Assembly: GCA_965228975.1 (NCBI GenBank)
Contig: OZ245851.1
Location: 434,001-498,000, forward strand
DNA length: 64,000 nt
Direction: 5' to 3'
Source: JAJFJD01 sp965228975
GTDB taxonomy: Bacteria; Pseudomonadota; Alphaproteobacteria; UBA8366
This document shows positions 45,058-53,671 of the stretch, one piece after another. Position 1 is the stretch's first letter. Every line of letters begins with the position of its first letter. The notes under the pieces are model-generated. The model was not told the origin of the DNA. It did no database searches and saw only the letters and a list, made by a program, of their open reading frames with translations. The translations under genes and the position numbers were made by a program.

Positions 45058-46059
45058 ATGGTGGATATCGGATTGACGGTGGCATGCTGGGACTATGACC
45101 GGACGAAGGCCCTGCTCGACGGGCGCGTGGGGATAGAGGGATGTCGCGTGATTCCCGTGACCATCGGCACCGAAGACGCCTTTCCCCGCGCCGTGACGCG
45201 CCAGGACTTCGACGTGTCGGAACTGTCGATGAGCAGCTACCTGTTGCAGCTCTCGCGCGGCGAGTGTCCCTATATCGCCATTCCGGCTTTCCTGTCGCGC
45301 GCCTTCCGCCACGATGCCTATTACATTCGCACCGACCGGGGTATCGAGACGCCGAAGGACCTGGAAGGCAAGGTGGTCGGCGTGCCGGAATACCAGATGA
45401 CCCTGGCGTTGTGGGCGCGGGGAATCCTGCAGGATGAGTACGGCGTGGATTTCCGCAAGCTGCGCTACCGCACCGGCGGCACCAACAAGCCTGGCCGTAA
45501 GGAGCGCTTGCCGCTCAACCTGCCCGATCATATGGACGTGGTGCCGATTCCGCCCGACAAATGCCTGAACGACCTGCTGGTCTCCGGCGAGTTGGACGCG
45601 GTGATGTCGCCGGGCCCGCCGCGCGCCTATTTCGAGGGCGATCCGATCGTGCGGCGGCTCATCCCGAACACGACCGAGGCCGAGAAAGCCTATTTCAAGA
45701 AGACCGGCTTCTTCCCGATCATGCATTTCGTCGGCATCCGCCGCGAACTGGTCGAGCAGCACCCTTGGCTGCCGGAACGCGTCTTCGCCGCCTTCGTCGA
45801 GGCCAAGAAGATCGCGATGGCGGAGATCGACGAGGTCATGTCGCTGTCGGCCAACAAGATCAGCATGCCCTGGTTCGCCGCCGAGATGGAGGCGACCCGC
45901 CGGCTGATGGGCGAGGACTACTGGTCCTATGGTGTCGCTGACAACCGGGCGGAACTGGAAGCGATCTGCCGATACTCGCAGGAACAATACCTAGCCGAAC
46001 GCCCGATCACCGTCGACGAGTTGTTCGCGCCGGAAACGTTGGAGATGCCGGGCGTTTGA
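45058..46059 (+). CDS. 4,5-dihydroxyphthalate decarboxylase-like protein (periplasmic-binding-protein fold)
   Basis: A 333-residue protein with the type II periplasmic-binding-protein fold but no signal peptide: it starts directly with MVDIGLTVACWDYDRT. This arrangement, plus RAFRHDAYYIRTDRGI and LEGKVVGVPEYQMT, matches the Pht5-type 4,5-dihydroxyphthalate decarboxylase family, enzymes that look like solute-binding proteins. The real substrate may be another aromatic or dicarboxylic acid. A class II aldolase-family gene follows 97 bp downstream. The start at 45058 is preferred to the upstream in-frame 45022. Confidence 0.75.
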   Translation: MVDIGLTVACWDYDRTKALLDGRVGIEGCRVIPVTIGTEDAFPRAVTRQDFDVSELSMSSYLLQLSRGECPYIAIPAFLSRAFRHDAYYIRTDRGIETPKDLEGKVVGVPEYQMTLALWARGILQDEYGVDFRKLRYRTGGTNKPGRKERLPLNLPDHMDVVPIPPDKCLNDLLVSGELDAVMSPGPPRAYFEGDPIVRRLIPNTTEAEKAYFKKTGFFPIMHFVGIRRELVEQHPWLPERVFAAFVEAKKIAMAEIDEVMSLSANKISMPWFAAEMEATRRLMGEDYWSYGVADNRAELEAICRYSQEQYLAERPITVDELFAPETLEMPGV

Positions 46060-46156
46060 CGGGTTGTGACCGTCGTCGTTTGCCTTAGCTTTCTGTCATG
46101 GCGATAATGCCCGAAGCGCCGATCGCGCCGATTTCAGGGATAATTTGGAGGATCGC

Positions 46157-46942
46157 ATGGCCACCGCATTGAAAGAGGTGAAGCGTCCGCAGGACGTCTC
46201 CGACGAGGAATGGGATACCCGGGTCGAACTGGCGGCATGTTACCGGCTGGTCCACAAGATGGGCTGGGCCGATCATCTGGCGACGCATATCTCGGCCCGC
46301 GTGCCGGGGCCGGAGGATCATTTCCTGCTGAACCCCTACGGCCTGATGTTCGACGAGATCACCGCGTCGTCGCTGGTCAAGATCGACGTGGACGGCAACA
46401 TCATCGGCGACAGCAACGGCTATTCGGTCAACCCGGCGGGCTTCGTCATCCACAGCGCAGTGCATATGGCGGCACCCCATCTGCTCTGCGCGCTGCACAC
46501 GCACACCTATGCGGGCGTCGGCGTGTCCTGCCAGAAGGACGGGATCTTGCCGCTCAGCCAGATGCAGCTCGTGATCTGGGACGAGATCGCCTATCACGAC
46601 TACGAGGGTGCCGCCGAACAGTTGGACGAGCGCGAGCGGATCGTGGCCGACCTCGGCGATAAGCGCATGTTGGTGCTGCGCAACCACGGCCTGATGACCG
46701 TGGGCGAGACCATCGGCGAGGCCTTCGTGCATATGTTCAAGCTGGAGCGCGCCTGCCGCATGCAGCTACACTTCCAGCAGTCGGGCGCGGAATGGGCCGA
46801 ACTGTCCGACGACACGATCCGCAAGACGGCGGAGCAGGGCAAGCGCTTCTCCGGCAAGGACGGCCACCGTCCGGTGGGTACCGTCGAATGGGACGCCTTC
46901 AAACGCATGCTCGACCGCGACGACACGAGCTACCGGACGTAG
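46157..46942 (+). CDS. Class II aldolase/adducin family protein (second copy)
   Basis: A 261-residue zinc-dependent aldolase-fold protein with HTHTYAG (two His ligands) and the third His in LRNHGLMTVGE. Similar overall to the 43356-44090 product. In the phthalate pathways of some bacteria a class II aldolase-family enzyme decarboxylates dihydroxyphthalate, so a link with the decarboxylase-like gene just upstream is suggestive. A strong terminator follows directly. Confidence 0.82.
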   Translation: MATALKEVKRPQDVSDEEWDTRVELAACYRLVHKMGWADHLATHISARVPGPEDHFLLNPYGLMFDEITASSLVKIDVDGNIIGDSNGYSVNPAGFVIHSAVHMAAPHLLCALHTHTYAGVGVSCQKDGILPLSQMQLVIWDEIAYHDYEGAAEQLDERERIVADLGDKRMLVLRNHGLMTVGETIGEAFVHMFKLERACRMQLHFQQSGAEWAELSDDTIRKTAEQGKRFSGKDGHRPVGTVEWDAFKRMLDRDDTSYRT

Positions 46943-46960
46943 GGTCTTCGCGACTCCAAC

Positions 46961-46993
46961 AAAAAGCCCCGGTCCAATTGGCCGGGGCTTTTT
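46961..46993. terminator. Bidirectional rho-independent terminator
   Basis: AAAAAGCCCCGG (46961-46972) and CCGGGGCTTTTT (46982-46993) form a 12-bp stem with a nine-base loop. It separates the convergent aldolase-family and carbonic-anhydrase genes and has A/T runs suited to both directions. Confidence 0.9.
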
Positions 46994-47013
46994 CCGTATG
47001 GATGGGCGGCGGC

Positions 47014-47541
47014 TTATAACCCATCTTCCCGAAGCTGCTCCTTATATACCTTCCAGCGGCGGACGTAATTGCCGGGGATGCGCTTGACCATCTCGATATG
47101 TTTGTCCTCGACTTCCTTCACCACCTTGCCGGGGGAACCGAAGACGACGGAGCGGTCGGGAATTTCCTTGCCTTCGGGGATGAAGGCGTTGGCGCCGATG
47201 ACGCAGTTCTTGCCGATCTTCGCGCCGTTCAGGATGACGGCGCCGATGCCGATCAGGGTTTCGTCGTCGACGGTGCAGCCGTGCAGCATGACCGAATGGC
47301 CGATGCTGACATTGTCGCCCAGCGTGCAGGGGAAGCCCGGGTCGGCGTGGATCACGGTGCCGTCCTGCACCTGGGTGTTCTCGCCCAGCGTGATCGGGTC
47401 GTTGTCGCCGCGCAGCACGCAGTTCCACCACACGCTGGCGTTCTTCTTGAGGATCACGTTGCCGATGACCGCGGCGTTGGGGGCGATCCAGTAGTTGTCG
47501 CCGTCCGTCTGGACGCGCGTGTCGCCGAGGGCGTATTTCAT
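47014..47541 (-). CDS. Gamma-type carbonic anhydrase family protein
   Basis: A 175-residue left-handed beta-helix trimer subunit built from hexapeptide repeats. The three zinc His are in position: TVIHADPG, SIGHSVMLHG. Homologues (CamH, YrdA, PaaY) are carbonic anhydrases or thioesterases; activity cannot be assigned with certainty. Its upstream side carries a pair of palindromic repeats. Confidence 0.87.
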   Translation of the reverse strand: MKYALGDTRVQTDGDNYWIAPNAAVIGNVILKKNASVWWNCVLRGDNDPITLGENTQVQDGTVIHADPGFPCTLGDNVSIGHSVMLHGCTVDDETLIGIGAVILNGAKIGKNCVIGANAFIPEGKEIPDRSVVFGSPGKVVKEVEDKHIEMVKRIPGNYVRRWKVYKEQLREDGL

Positions 47542-47570
47542 TCGTTACTCTCCGGTTCTAATGGGCCTGA

Positions 47571-47597
47571 TGGACTCCCGCTTCCGCGGGAGTGACG
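47571..47597 (-). repeat. REP-like palindrome, first of an inverted pair
   Basis: ACTCCCGC TTCC GCGGGAGT forms a perfect hairpin flanked by TGG and GACG. It is the reverse-oriented partner of the element at 47622-47649. Confidence 0.7.
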
Positions 47598-47621
47598 CTG
47601 AGAGATGGTCCTCCGCTTGAT

Positions 47622-47649
47622 CGTCATTCCCGCGAAAGCGGGAATCCAG
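47622..47649 (+). repeat. REP-like palindrome, second of an inverted pair
   Basis: ATTCCCGC GAAA GCGGGAAT is a perfect hairpin inside the frame CGTC...CCAG. The GTCATTCC...GGAATCCAG end pattern recurs at 52311-52475 and is seen in dispersed palindromic repeats of many proteobacteria. Confidence 0.75.
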
Positions 47650-47691
47650 AAACAATGAATGTCATCGCCGGTGTCGTCCTGTCCTCAGCCG

Positions 47692-50022
47692 TCACGCCGA
47701 CTTCGCCATCTCGGGCGGGTCGAAGGCGGTGACCTGCGGCGCGTCCTCGTCATACAGCTCGATCTCGACCAGCGCGCTATGGGCGATCGGGCCTTGCGCC
47801 AGTTTCGAGGTGCCGCGGTCCGGCGTCAGCACGTTGGGATTGCCGTGTTTCTCCAGGCTGCCGATCCGGCCCGGCTCGGCCGGGTCGTACCATGCGCCGG
47901 TGGAGATACGGATGACGCCGGGGCGCGTGTCTTTGGACAGCACCGCCGCCGACAGGGTCGCGCCGCGGTCGTTGTAGATGCGGACGATGTCGCCGTCTTT
48001 GATGCCGCGCGCCGCCGCGTCGTCGGGATGCATGACGACCGGCTCGCGGCCCTTCACCTTGCTCTCGACGCTGACGCGGCCGTCGTCCAGTTGGCCGTGC
48101 AGCTTGCTCACCGGCTGGTTCGAGACCATGTGCAGCGGGTAGGCCGATGCCCGGTCGCCGCCGAGCCATTCGGTCGGCTCCATCCAGGTCGGATGGCCGG
48201 GGCAGTCCTCGTAGCCATAGCCGGCAATGGTTTCGGAATAGATCTCCACCTTGCCCGACGGTGTGCGCAAAGGGTTGTTCTCCGGATCGTTGCGGAATGC
48301 CTCGAAGGCGATGTAGGCGCCGTCCGGTTCCGGGGTCTCCACATAGCCTTGTTCCCAGAAATCCTCGAAATTCGGCAGTTCGATGCGCTTCTTCGCCGCC
48401 TGTTGGCGCGACACGTTGTAGAGATGGCGCAGCCATTCGCCCTCGTTGCGGCCTTCGGTGAAGCGTTCCTCGAAGCCAAGCCGCTTCGCCAGGCCGGTGA
48501 AGATATCGAAGTCGTTGCGCGCATCGCCGACCGGCTCGACCGCTTGCTGCATGGCCATAATGAAACGGTCGCGCGAACTGGCGCCGATGTCGTTGCGTTC
48601 CAGCGTCGTCGTCGCGGGCAGCACGATGTCCGCGTGCCGCGCGGTCGCCGTCCACCAGATTTCGTTCAGCACGATGGTTTCCGGCTTCTGCCACGCCTCG
48701 ACAAGCTTGTTCAGATCTTGATGGTGATGGAACGGGTTGCCGCCGCACCAGTAGACGAGGCGGGTGTCCGGGTAAGTCCGGTCCATGCCGTTGAACTGAT
48801 AGGAGCCGCCGGGATTGAGCAGCAGGTCGGAAATCCGCGCGACGGGAATGTAGCTGCGGGTCGGGTTCTCGCCGCTCGGCATCGCGGGCACGGCGAAGCG
48901 GTCCACCGGATTGCCGTAGCCGTTCATGCTGCCGTAGCCGAAGCCGCAGCCACCGCCGGGTAGGCCGATCTGCCCCAGCATCGCGGCGAGCGTCGTGGTC
49001 ATCCAATAGGTCTGCTCGCCGTGTTCGGCGCGTTGCAGCGCGTAGGCGGTGCCGATCATCGTGCGCCCGGCCGCCATCCGGCGCGCCAGCTCGCGGATCG
49101 TGTCCGCATCGATCTCGCAGATCGCGGCGGCCCAGTCGGCGGTCTTCGGCTGGCCGTCGGTCTCGCCCAGCAGATAGGGTTCGAACTTTTCGTAGCCGGT
49201 GCAGAACCGGTCGAGCGCCGCGCGGTCGTGCAGGCCTTCCTCGACCAAGGTATGCGCGATGCCCATCATCAGGGCGACGTCGCTGCCGGGCCGCGGCGCC
49301 AACCAGTCCGCGTCCAGGAAATCCGCGGTGTCGTCGCGCAGCGGTGTGATGCTGACGAACTTCGTGCGGCCGTTCTTCAGCTTGTTAAGCCATTTATGGG
49401 TGCCGTGCTCGCCCATGCCGCCGGGTTCGACCTGCGTGTTCTTGAGACCGAGCCCGCCGAACGAAACGAACAGGTCGCAGTGATCGGCGATGCTGTCCCA
49501 GGACGTGAACGGCCCCCGGCCCAGGCCGGGATCGCCGAAGATATAGGGCAGGATCGCGTGCCCGGCGGCGTTGCTGTAGCTGTGCACCTGGCCGGTGTAA
49601 CCGCCGAACATGCCGAGGAAACGCTGCAACTGCGTCTTGGCATGATGGAACCGTCCGGCGCTGGACCAGCCGTAGGAGCCGCCGAAGATGGACTCGTTGC
49701 CGAACGCCTCCTTGACCCGTTTGAGTTCGGCCGCCAGCAGGTCGAGCGCCTCGTCCCACGATACGGGGACGAACGGTTCCGCGCCGCGCCGGTCGGTGCG
49801 GGCACCGGGGCCGTCCTTCAGCCAGCTTGCCCGGATCATCGGTTGTTTGATGCGCGTCTCGGCATAAAGCGAGTCCGGGATCGATTCGATGATGCGCGAC
49901 GGGTGCGCGTCCTTCTCGAAGGGTTCGACGCCGACCAGCTTGCCGTCCTTGACCAGGGCGTTGAACGCCCCCCAATGGGACGAATGCCGTCGGCGGATAA
50001 TCGATGGATCTGCGTCGCTCAT
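47692..50022 (-). CDS. Molybdopterin-dependent oxidoreductase (biotin/TMAO sulfoxide reductase family, BisC-like)
   Basis: A 776-residue bis-MGD enzyme of the DMSO reductase family. The Mo-coordinating Ser is in GGSYGWSSAGRFHHAK; there is no N-terminal Fe-S Cys motif and no Tat signal, so it should be a soluble cytosolic single-subunit enzyme like BisC (about 770 residues) rather than periplasmic TorA/DorA. Likely role: reducing biotin or methionine sulfoxide, or another S- or N-oxide. The C-terminal MGD-binding domain (VRIYNDRGATL) is complete. Flanked upstream by a divergent hydrolase gene. Confidence 0.87.
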   Translation of the reverse strand: MSDADPSIIRRRHSSHWGAFNALVKDGKLVGVEPFEKDAHPSRIIESIPDSLYAETRIKQPMIRASWLKDGPGARTDRRGAEPFVPVSWDEALDLLAAELKRVKEAFGNESIFGGSYGWSSAGRFHHAKTQLQRFLGMFGGYTGQVHSYSNAAGHAILPYIFGDPGLGRGPFTSWDSIADHCDLFVSFGGLGLKNTQVEPGGMGEHGTHKWLNKLKNGRTKFVSITPLRDDTADFLDADWLAPRPGSDVALMMGIAHTLVEEGLHDRAALDRFCTGYEKFEPYLLGETDGQPKTADWAAAICEIDADTIRELARRMAAGRTMIGTAYALQRAEHGEQTYWMTTTLAAMLGQIGLPGGGCGFGYGSMNGYGNPVDRFAVPAMPSGENPTRSYIPVARISDLLLNPGGSYQFNGMDRTYPDTRLVYWCGGNPFHHHQDLNKLVEAWQKPETIVLNEIWWTATARHADIVLPATTTLERNDIGASSRDRFIMAMQQAVEPVGDARNDFDIFTGLAKRLGFEERFTEGRNEGEWLRHLYNVSRQQAAKKRIELPNFEDFWEQGYVETPEPDGAYIAFEAFRNDPENNPLRTPSGKVEIYSETIAGYGYEDCPGHPTWMEPTEWLGGDRASAYPLHMVSNQPVSKLHGQLDDGRVSVESKVKGREPVVMHPDDAAARGIKDGDIVRIYNDRGATLSAAVLSKDTRPGVIRISTGAWYDPAEPGRIGSLEKHGNPNVLTPDRGTSKLAQGPIAHSALVEIELYDEDAPQVTAFDPPEMAKSA

Positions 50023-50204
50023 GCCTCAAAGTCCTTTGCGCAGCGGTGGTTACGGCAGCCGGGGCGGGCCGGAATTATCCTGCCGTCTGTGATACCCGAA
50101 AAATGGATGTCTCGCCAGACCGGCCGCGACGGTGTATGAGAACGGCCACTCTTCCATACCTTGGCTCATTGCGCGCCATGGCAAGACCCAGGAGGCCCTG
50201 CGCC

Positions 50205-51086
50205 ATGTCGGAACCTGTCCACGGTCCCACCTCGCACAGCTATTTCTCGCAACGGCTGCGGCTGCACTATGTCGACTGGGGCAATGCCGGTGCGCCGCCG
50301 CTGTTGCTGGTGCACGGCGGACGCGATCATTGCCGCAATTGGGACTGGGTCGCGGAGGCGCTGCGGCGTGACTACCACATCATCGCGCCGGACCTGCGCG
50401 GCCACGGGGATTCGCAGTGGATGCTGGGCGGCAGCTACTCGATCTCTGAATACGTCTTCGACATCGCGCAGCTTCTGCATCAGACCGAGCTGACGCCGCT
50501 TAAGATCATCGGTCATTCGCTCGGCGGGGCGATCAGCCTGCGCTATGCGGGTCTCTATCCGGATATCGTTGAGAAGGTGGTGGCGATCGAAGGCGTCGGC
50601 CCGCCGCCGGACCGCGAGAAGGAAGACGCCGACCTAACCGCGCAGGGGCGCGTTACGCGCTGGGTCGATCAGCTGCGCAATCTTGCCGGCCGGGTGCCGC
50701 GGCGCTACAAGACGCTGGAAGACGCGTGGGCGCGGATGCAGGAGGCAAACCCGCACCTGACGCCGGACCAGGCGCGCCACCTCACCATCCATGGCGTCAA
50801 CCAGAACGAGGACCGCACCTATAGCTGGAAATACGACAACTACACCCGCGCGACGCCCCCTTTCACCATGCCCAGCGCGGCGACCAAGGAGTTGTGGGGC
50901 GCCATCGCCTGCCCGACGCTGCTGATCCACGGTACCGACAGCTGGGCGACCGACCCGCGCAAGGACGGCCGCGCCGCCTATTTCAAGAACGCCACCGTCG
51001 AAGAGGTGAGCGGCGCCGGGCATTGGGTGCATCACGACCAGCTCGACGTATTCCTCAAGCTGGTGCGGGATTTTCTGAAAGACTGA
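50205..51086 (+). CDS. Alpha/beta hydrolase
   Basis: A 293-residue alpha/beta-hydrolase fold enzyme. Oxyanion HGGRDHCRNWDW, nucleophile Ser in GHSLGG, acid in HGTDSWATDP and catalytic His in GAGHWVHHD are all visible. Substrate unknown; similar enzymes hydrolyse esters or C-C bonds. The ATG at 50205 has AGGAGG nine bases ahead; the long upstream frame overlaps the molybdoenzyme start and is not coding. Confidence 0.87.
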   Translation: MSEPVHGPTSHSYFSQRLRLHYVDWGNAGAPPLLLVHGGRDHCRNWDWVAEALRRDYHIIAPDLRGHGDSQWMLGGSYSISEYVFDIAQLLHQTELTPLKIIGHSLGGAISLRYAGLYPDIVEKVVAIEGVGPPPDREKEDADLTAQGRVTRWVDQLRNLAGRVPRRYKTLEDAWARMQEANPHLTPDQARHLTIHGVNQNEDRTYSWKYDNYTRATPPFTMPSAATKELWGAIACPTLLIHGTDSWATDPRKDGRAAYFKNATVEEVSGAGHWVHHDQLDVFLKLVRDFLKD

Positions 51087-51225
51087 CGGCCGTTCGGCCG
51101 CGGGTATCGCCACGACAGATAACACATATCGAATAAAAAGATTTTTCACGGATGGCGCCGCCGCGTAGCCTTTCGGGAAATGGAAACTCGGCGGTATTCG
51201 GCCGCAAACTGGAAGGGATATCGCG

Positions 51226-52293
51226 ATGTGGCCCAAGACCGATTTGCTGGAACTGCTCGGCATCGACCATCCGATCATTCAGGCGCCGATGGCGGGATCG
51301 ACCACGCCGGCCTTGGTCGGCGCGGTCTCGAACGCGGGCGGGCTCGGCTCGCTCGGCTGCGCGCGGCAGACGCCGGACGGGTTGCGGACGCTATACGCCG
51401 ATATCCGCAAGGCGACCAACCGGCCGTTCAATCTGAATTTCTTCGCGCATGAAGAACCGGAACTCGACGAAGCGGCGGCGGAGGAAATGCGGGATCGCTT
51501 GGCCCCTTATTATAAGGAATTGGGCATCGGCGAAGTGCCGCCAGCGACCGTGCCCTATGGCGGGTTCGACGATGCCATCCTGGAGGTCATGCTGGACCTG
51601 CGCCCGCCGGTGATCAGCTTCCATTTCGGATTGCCGGACGAGGCGGCGCTCCAGGCGCTGAAGGAGGCCGGAATCATCCTGATCGCCAGCGCCACCACGG
51701 TGGCGGAGGCGCGGTTGCTGGAATCGTCCGGCATGGACGCGATCATCGCGCAGGGCTACGAGGCGGGCGGCCATCGCGGCACTTTCGCCGGGCCGATGGA
51801 GACGGGCACGGTCTCGACCTTCCCGCTGGTGCCGCAGGTCGCCGATGCGGTCGGCGTGCCGGTGATCGCCGCCGGCGGCATCGCCGACGGGCGCGGCATC
51901 GCGGCGGCAATGGCGCTGGGGGCGAGCGGCGTTCAGATGGGCACGGCCTTCCTCACCTGCGACGAGGCCTCGGTACATCCGATGTGGCAGGCTGCCCTGG
52001 TGAACGGCCAAGCCGAGGACACGATGGTGACCGCGCTGTCCTCGGGCCGGCCCGCGCGGCTGGTGCGGAACCGCCTCTATGACGAACTGGCCGACCTGGA
52101 ACACACGGCACCGCCCTTCCCGGTGCATTACAGCCTGGTCGCGCCGTTGCGTACGGCGGGCGGGTCACAGGACACGCCGGACTTCCAGGCGATGTATGCC
52201 GGGCAGGCGATGGCGATGAACCGGGCGATGCCCGCCGCCGAGTTGATGGAAACGCTGGTCGCCGAAACCCGCGACGTGTTGGCGAAGCTGTAG
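51226..52293 (+). CDS. Nitronate monooxygenase family protein
   Basis: An FMN-dependent TIM-barrel enzyme of 355 residues. IIQAPMAGSTTPALVGAVSNAGGLG is the N-terminal signature, and the His of GYEAGGHRGTF is the usual active-site residue; AAGGIADGRGIAAAMALGASGVQ binds the FMN phosphate. Oxidises alkyl nitronates such as propionate 3-nitronate; some relatives are enoyl reductases. Same strand as the alpha/beta hydrolase gene, 139 bp away. Confidence 0.87.
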   Translation: MWPKTDLLELLGIDHPIIQAPMAGSTTPALVGAVSNAGGLGSLGCARQTPDGLRTLYADIRKATNRPFNLNFFAHEEPELDEAAAEEMRDRLAPYYKELGIGEVPPATVPYGGFDDAILEVMLDLRPPVISFHFGLPDEAALQALKEAGIILIASATTVAEARLLESSGMDAIIAQGYEAGGHRGTFAGPMETGTVSTFPLVPQVADAVGVPVIAAGGIADGRGIAAAMALGASGVQMGTAFLTCDEASVHPMWQAALVNGQAEDTMVTALSSGRPARLVRNRLYDELADLEHTAPPFPVHYSLVAPLRTAGGSQDTPDFQAMYAGQAMAMNRAMPAAELMETLVAETRDVLAKL

Positions 52294-52310
52294 ATGAAAG
52301 TCAAAATCGT

Positions 52311-52378
52311 GTCATTCCGGACGCGGCTTTCCGCCAAATCTACGATTTGGTCAGGAAAGGCAGTGATCCGGAATCCAG
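52311..52378 (+). repeat. Palindromic repeat element with hairpin core, first copy
   Basis: The ends ATTCCGGA and TCCGGAAT are inverted. Inside, TTTCC/GGAAA encloses CCAAATC TAC GATTTGG. Oriented opposite to the copy at 52404-52475 with 25 bases between them. Confidence 0.65.
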
Positions 52379-52403
52379 GGGCTCGGTGATTGCGGCGCAG
52401 AAA

Positions 52404-52475
52404 TGGATTCCGGATCGTAAGGCTTGCACACGAAAAATCGACGATTTTTCGGCTCGCCTAACGTCCGGAATGACG
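52404..52475 (-). repeat. Palindromic repeat element with hairpin core, second copy
   Basis: ATTCCGGA and TCCGGAAT again form the ends, and the core is CGAAAAATC GAC GATTTTTCG, a 9-bp perfect stem. It shares the AAATC-x-AC-GATTT heart with the first copy although the flanks differ. Confidence 0.65.
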
Positions 52476-52500
52476 CCGGCAAGGTGCAGGCATTGCCAAC

Positions 52501-52920
52501 TTACCCGCCGCAGCCGAGGGTGCCGAGCGCGTCGACCTCCACCTTCATTTCCGGGCGGACCAGCTTGCTCACCTCGAACAGGGTCGAGACGGGGAAGGGC
52601 TCGGTGAAGAATTCGCGCCGCGCCTTCCACACCGCGTCGCGGTCGTCGATATCGGTCAGGTAGACGACGATCTTGGTCAGGTCGTCCATCGACCCGCCGG
52701 CGGCTTCGATCAGGTGTTTGATCTTCTGGAAGATCGCCTTCGCCTGGGCATAGGCGTCGCTCTCGCCCATGTCGTCATCGAAGGATGCGCCCCGCGCGGT
52801 CATCCCGGCGATCGAGACTTGATCGCCGACGACGAGGCAGTTCGACCAGGTGCCCTCGGGCGGTTCGCCCACATTCTCGCTGATGACGCGGCGTTTCTTC
52901 GGTGCTGTTCCTTCGGTCAT
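52501..52920 (-). CDS. RidA family protein (third gene of map-radC-ridA operon)
   Basis: A 139-residue RidA/YjgF-fold protein: TWSNCLVVGDQVSIAGMTARG, IFQKIKHLIEAAGGSMDDLTKIVVYLTD, and the end RPEMKVEVDALG. The R-P-E-M-K-V-E pattern keeps Glu near the active site, closer to archetypal RidA than the protein at 19088-19468, although the arginine position is shifted. Overlaps radC by four bases (ATGA), hence translationally coupled. Confidence 0.85.
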   Translation of the reverse strand: MTEGTAPKKRRVISENVGEPPEGTWSNCLVVGDQVSIAGMTARGASFDDDMGESDAYAQAKAIFQKIKHLIEAAGGSMDDLTKIVVYLTDIDDRDAVWKARREFFTEPFPVSTLFEVSKLVRPEMKVEVDALGTLGCGG

Positions 52921-53645
52921 AACAATCCTCTCGCGCGGAAGCTTTCGTGGCCGTGGCGGCCGATGACCAGGTGATCGTGCAACGCGATGCCGATTTTTTC
53001 CAGCGCCTCGCGCAATTCCTTCGTCATGCGGATGTCGCCCTGGCTCGGCGTGGCGTCGCCGGACGGATGGTTGTGCACGATGATTAGGGCGCTCGCGCCG
53101 AGGTCCAGCGCACGCTTCACGACCTCGCGGGTGTAGAGCGGGGTGTGGTCGACGGTCCCTTGCTGCTGTATCTCGTCGGCGATCAGGACGTTCTTGCGGT
53201 CGAGGAACAGCAGGCGGAGCTGTTCGACCGGCTCGTGGGCCATCGCGGCGGTGCAGTAGTCGACCAGCCGGTCCCAGCTATCGATCACGTCTCGCCCGAG
53301 CACCTGCTGTTGCAGCAGCCGGACGGCGGCGGCCTGCACGACCTTGAGCGCGATGGCCGAGCTGTCGCCCATCCCCTTGACGGCGGCAAGCCGGCCGGGG
53401 TCGGCGGCGATCACGCCCGCGAAGCTGCCGAACCGCGTCAGCAGGTCCTTGGCGAGCGGTTTCACGTCGCGGCGCGGGATCGCCTGCGCCAGCAATAGTT
53501 CCAGGAGTTCGTAATCCGGCATGCCGTCGCCGCCGGTCGCGGTGAAACGGTCGCGCAGGCGCTGCCGGTGGCCGTGATAATGCGGGCGTTTCTCGGCCGA
53601 ACTGTCGGCGGGAGGGGCGGCGGGATCGTCCGGTGTGCGCGGCAT
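52917..53645 (-). CDS. radC: RadC family JAMM-domain protein
   Basis: A 242-residue RadC (UPF0758) protein. A helix-hairpin-helix region (LLTRFGSFAGVIAADPGRL) precedes the JAMM metalloprotease-like domain with IIVHNHPSGDATPSQGD, the HxH and Asp metal ligands. Despite the name a repair role is not established. The start is set at MPRTPDDP; the frame continues upstream into map. Lies 26 bp downstream of map. Confidence 0.92.
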   Translation of the reverse strand: MPRTPDDPAAPPADSSAEKRPHYHGHRQRLRDRFTATGGDGMPDYELLELLLAQAIPRRDVKPLAKDLLTRFGSFAGVIAADPGRLAAVKGMGDSSAIALKVVQAAAVRLLQQQVLGRDVIDSWDRLVDYCTAAMAHEPVEQLRLLFLDRKNVLIADEIQQQGTVDHTPLYTREVVKRALDLGASALIIVHNHPSGDATPSQGDIRMTKELREALEKIGIALHDHLVIGRHGHESFRARGLL

Positions 53646-53671
53646 GGTGTCCTCTGCCGCCGCGCAACGCC

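Noticed and set aside
47659..48963. 434-codon plus-strand frame opposite the molybdoenzyme
   Set aside because: The minus strand encodes a full-length 776-residue enzyme with clear motifs; the plus-strand product is Arg/Ala/Val-rich with no domain.
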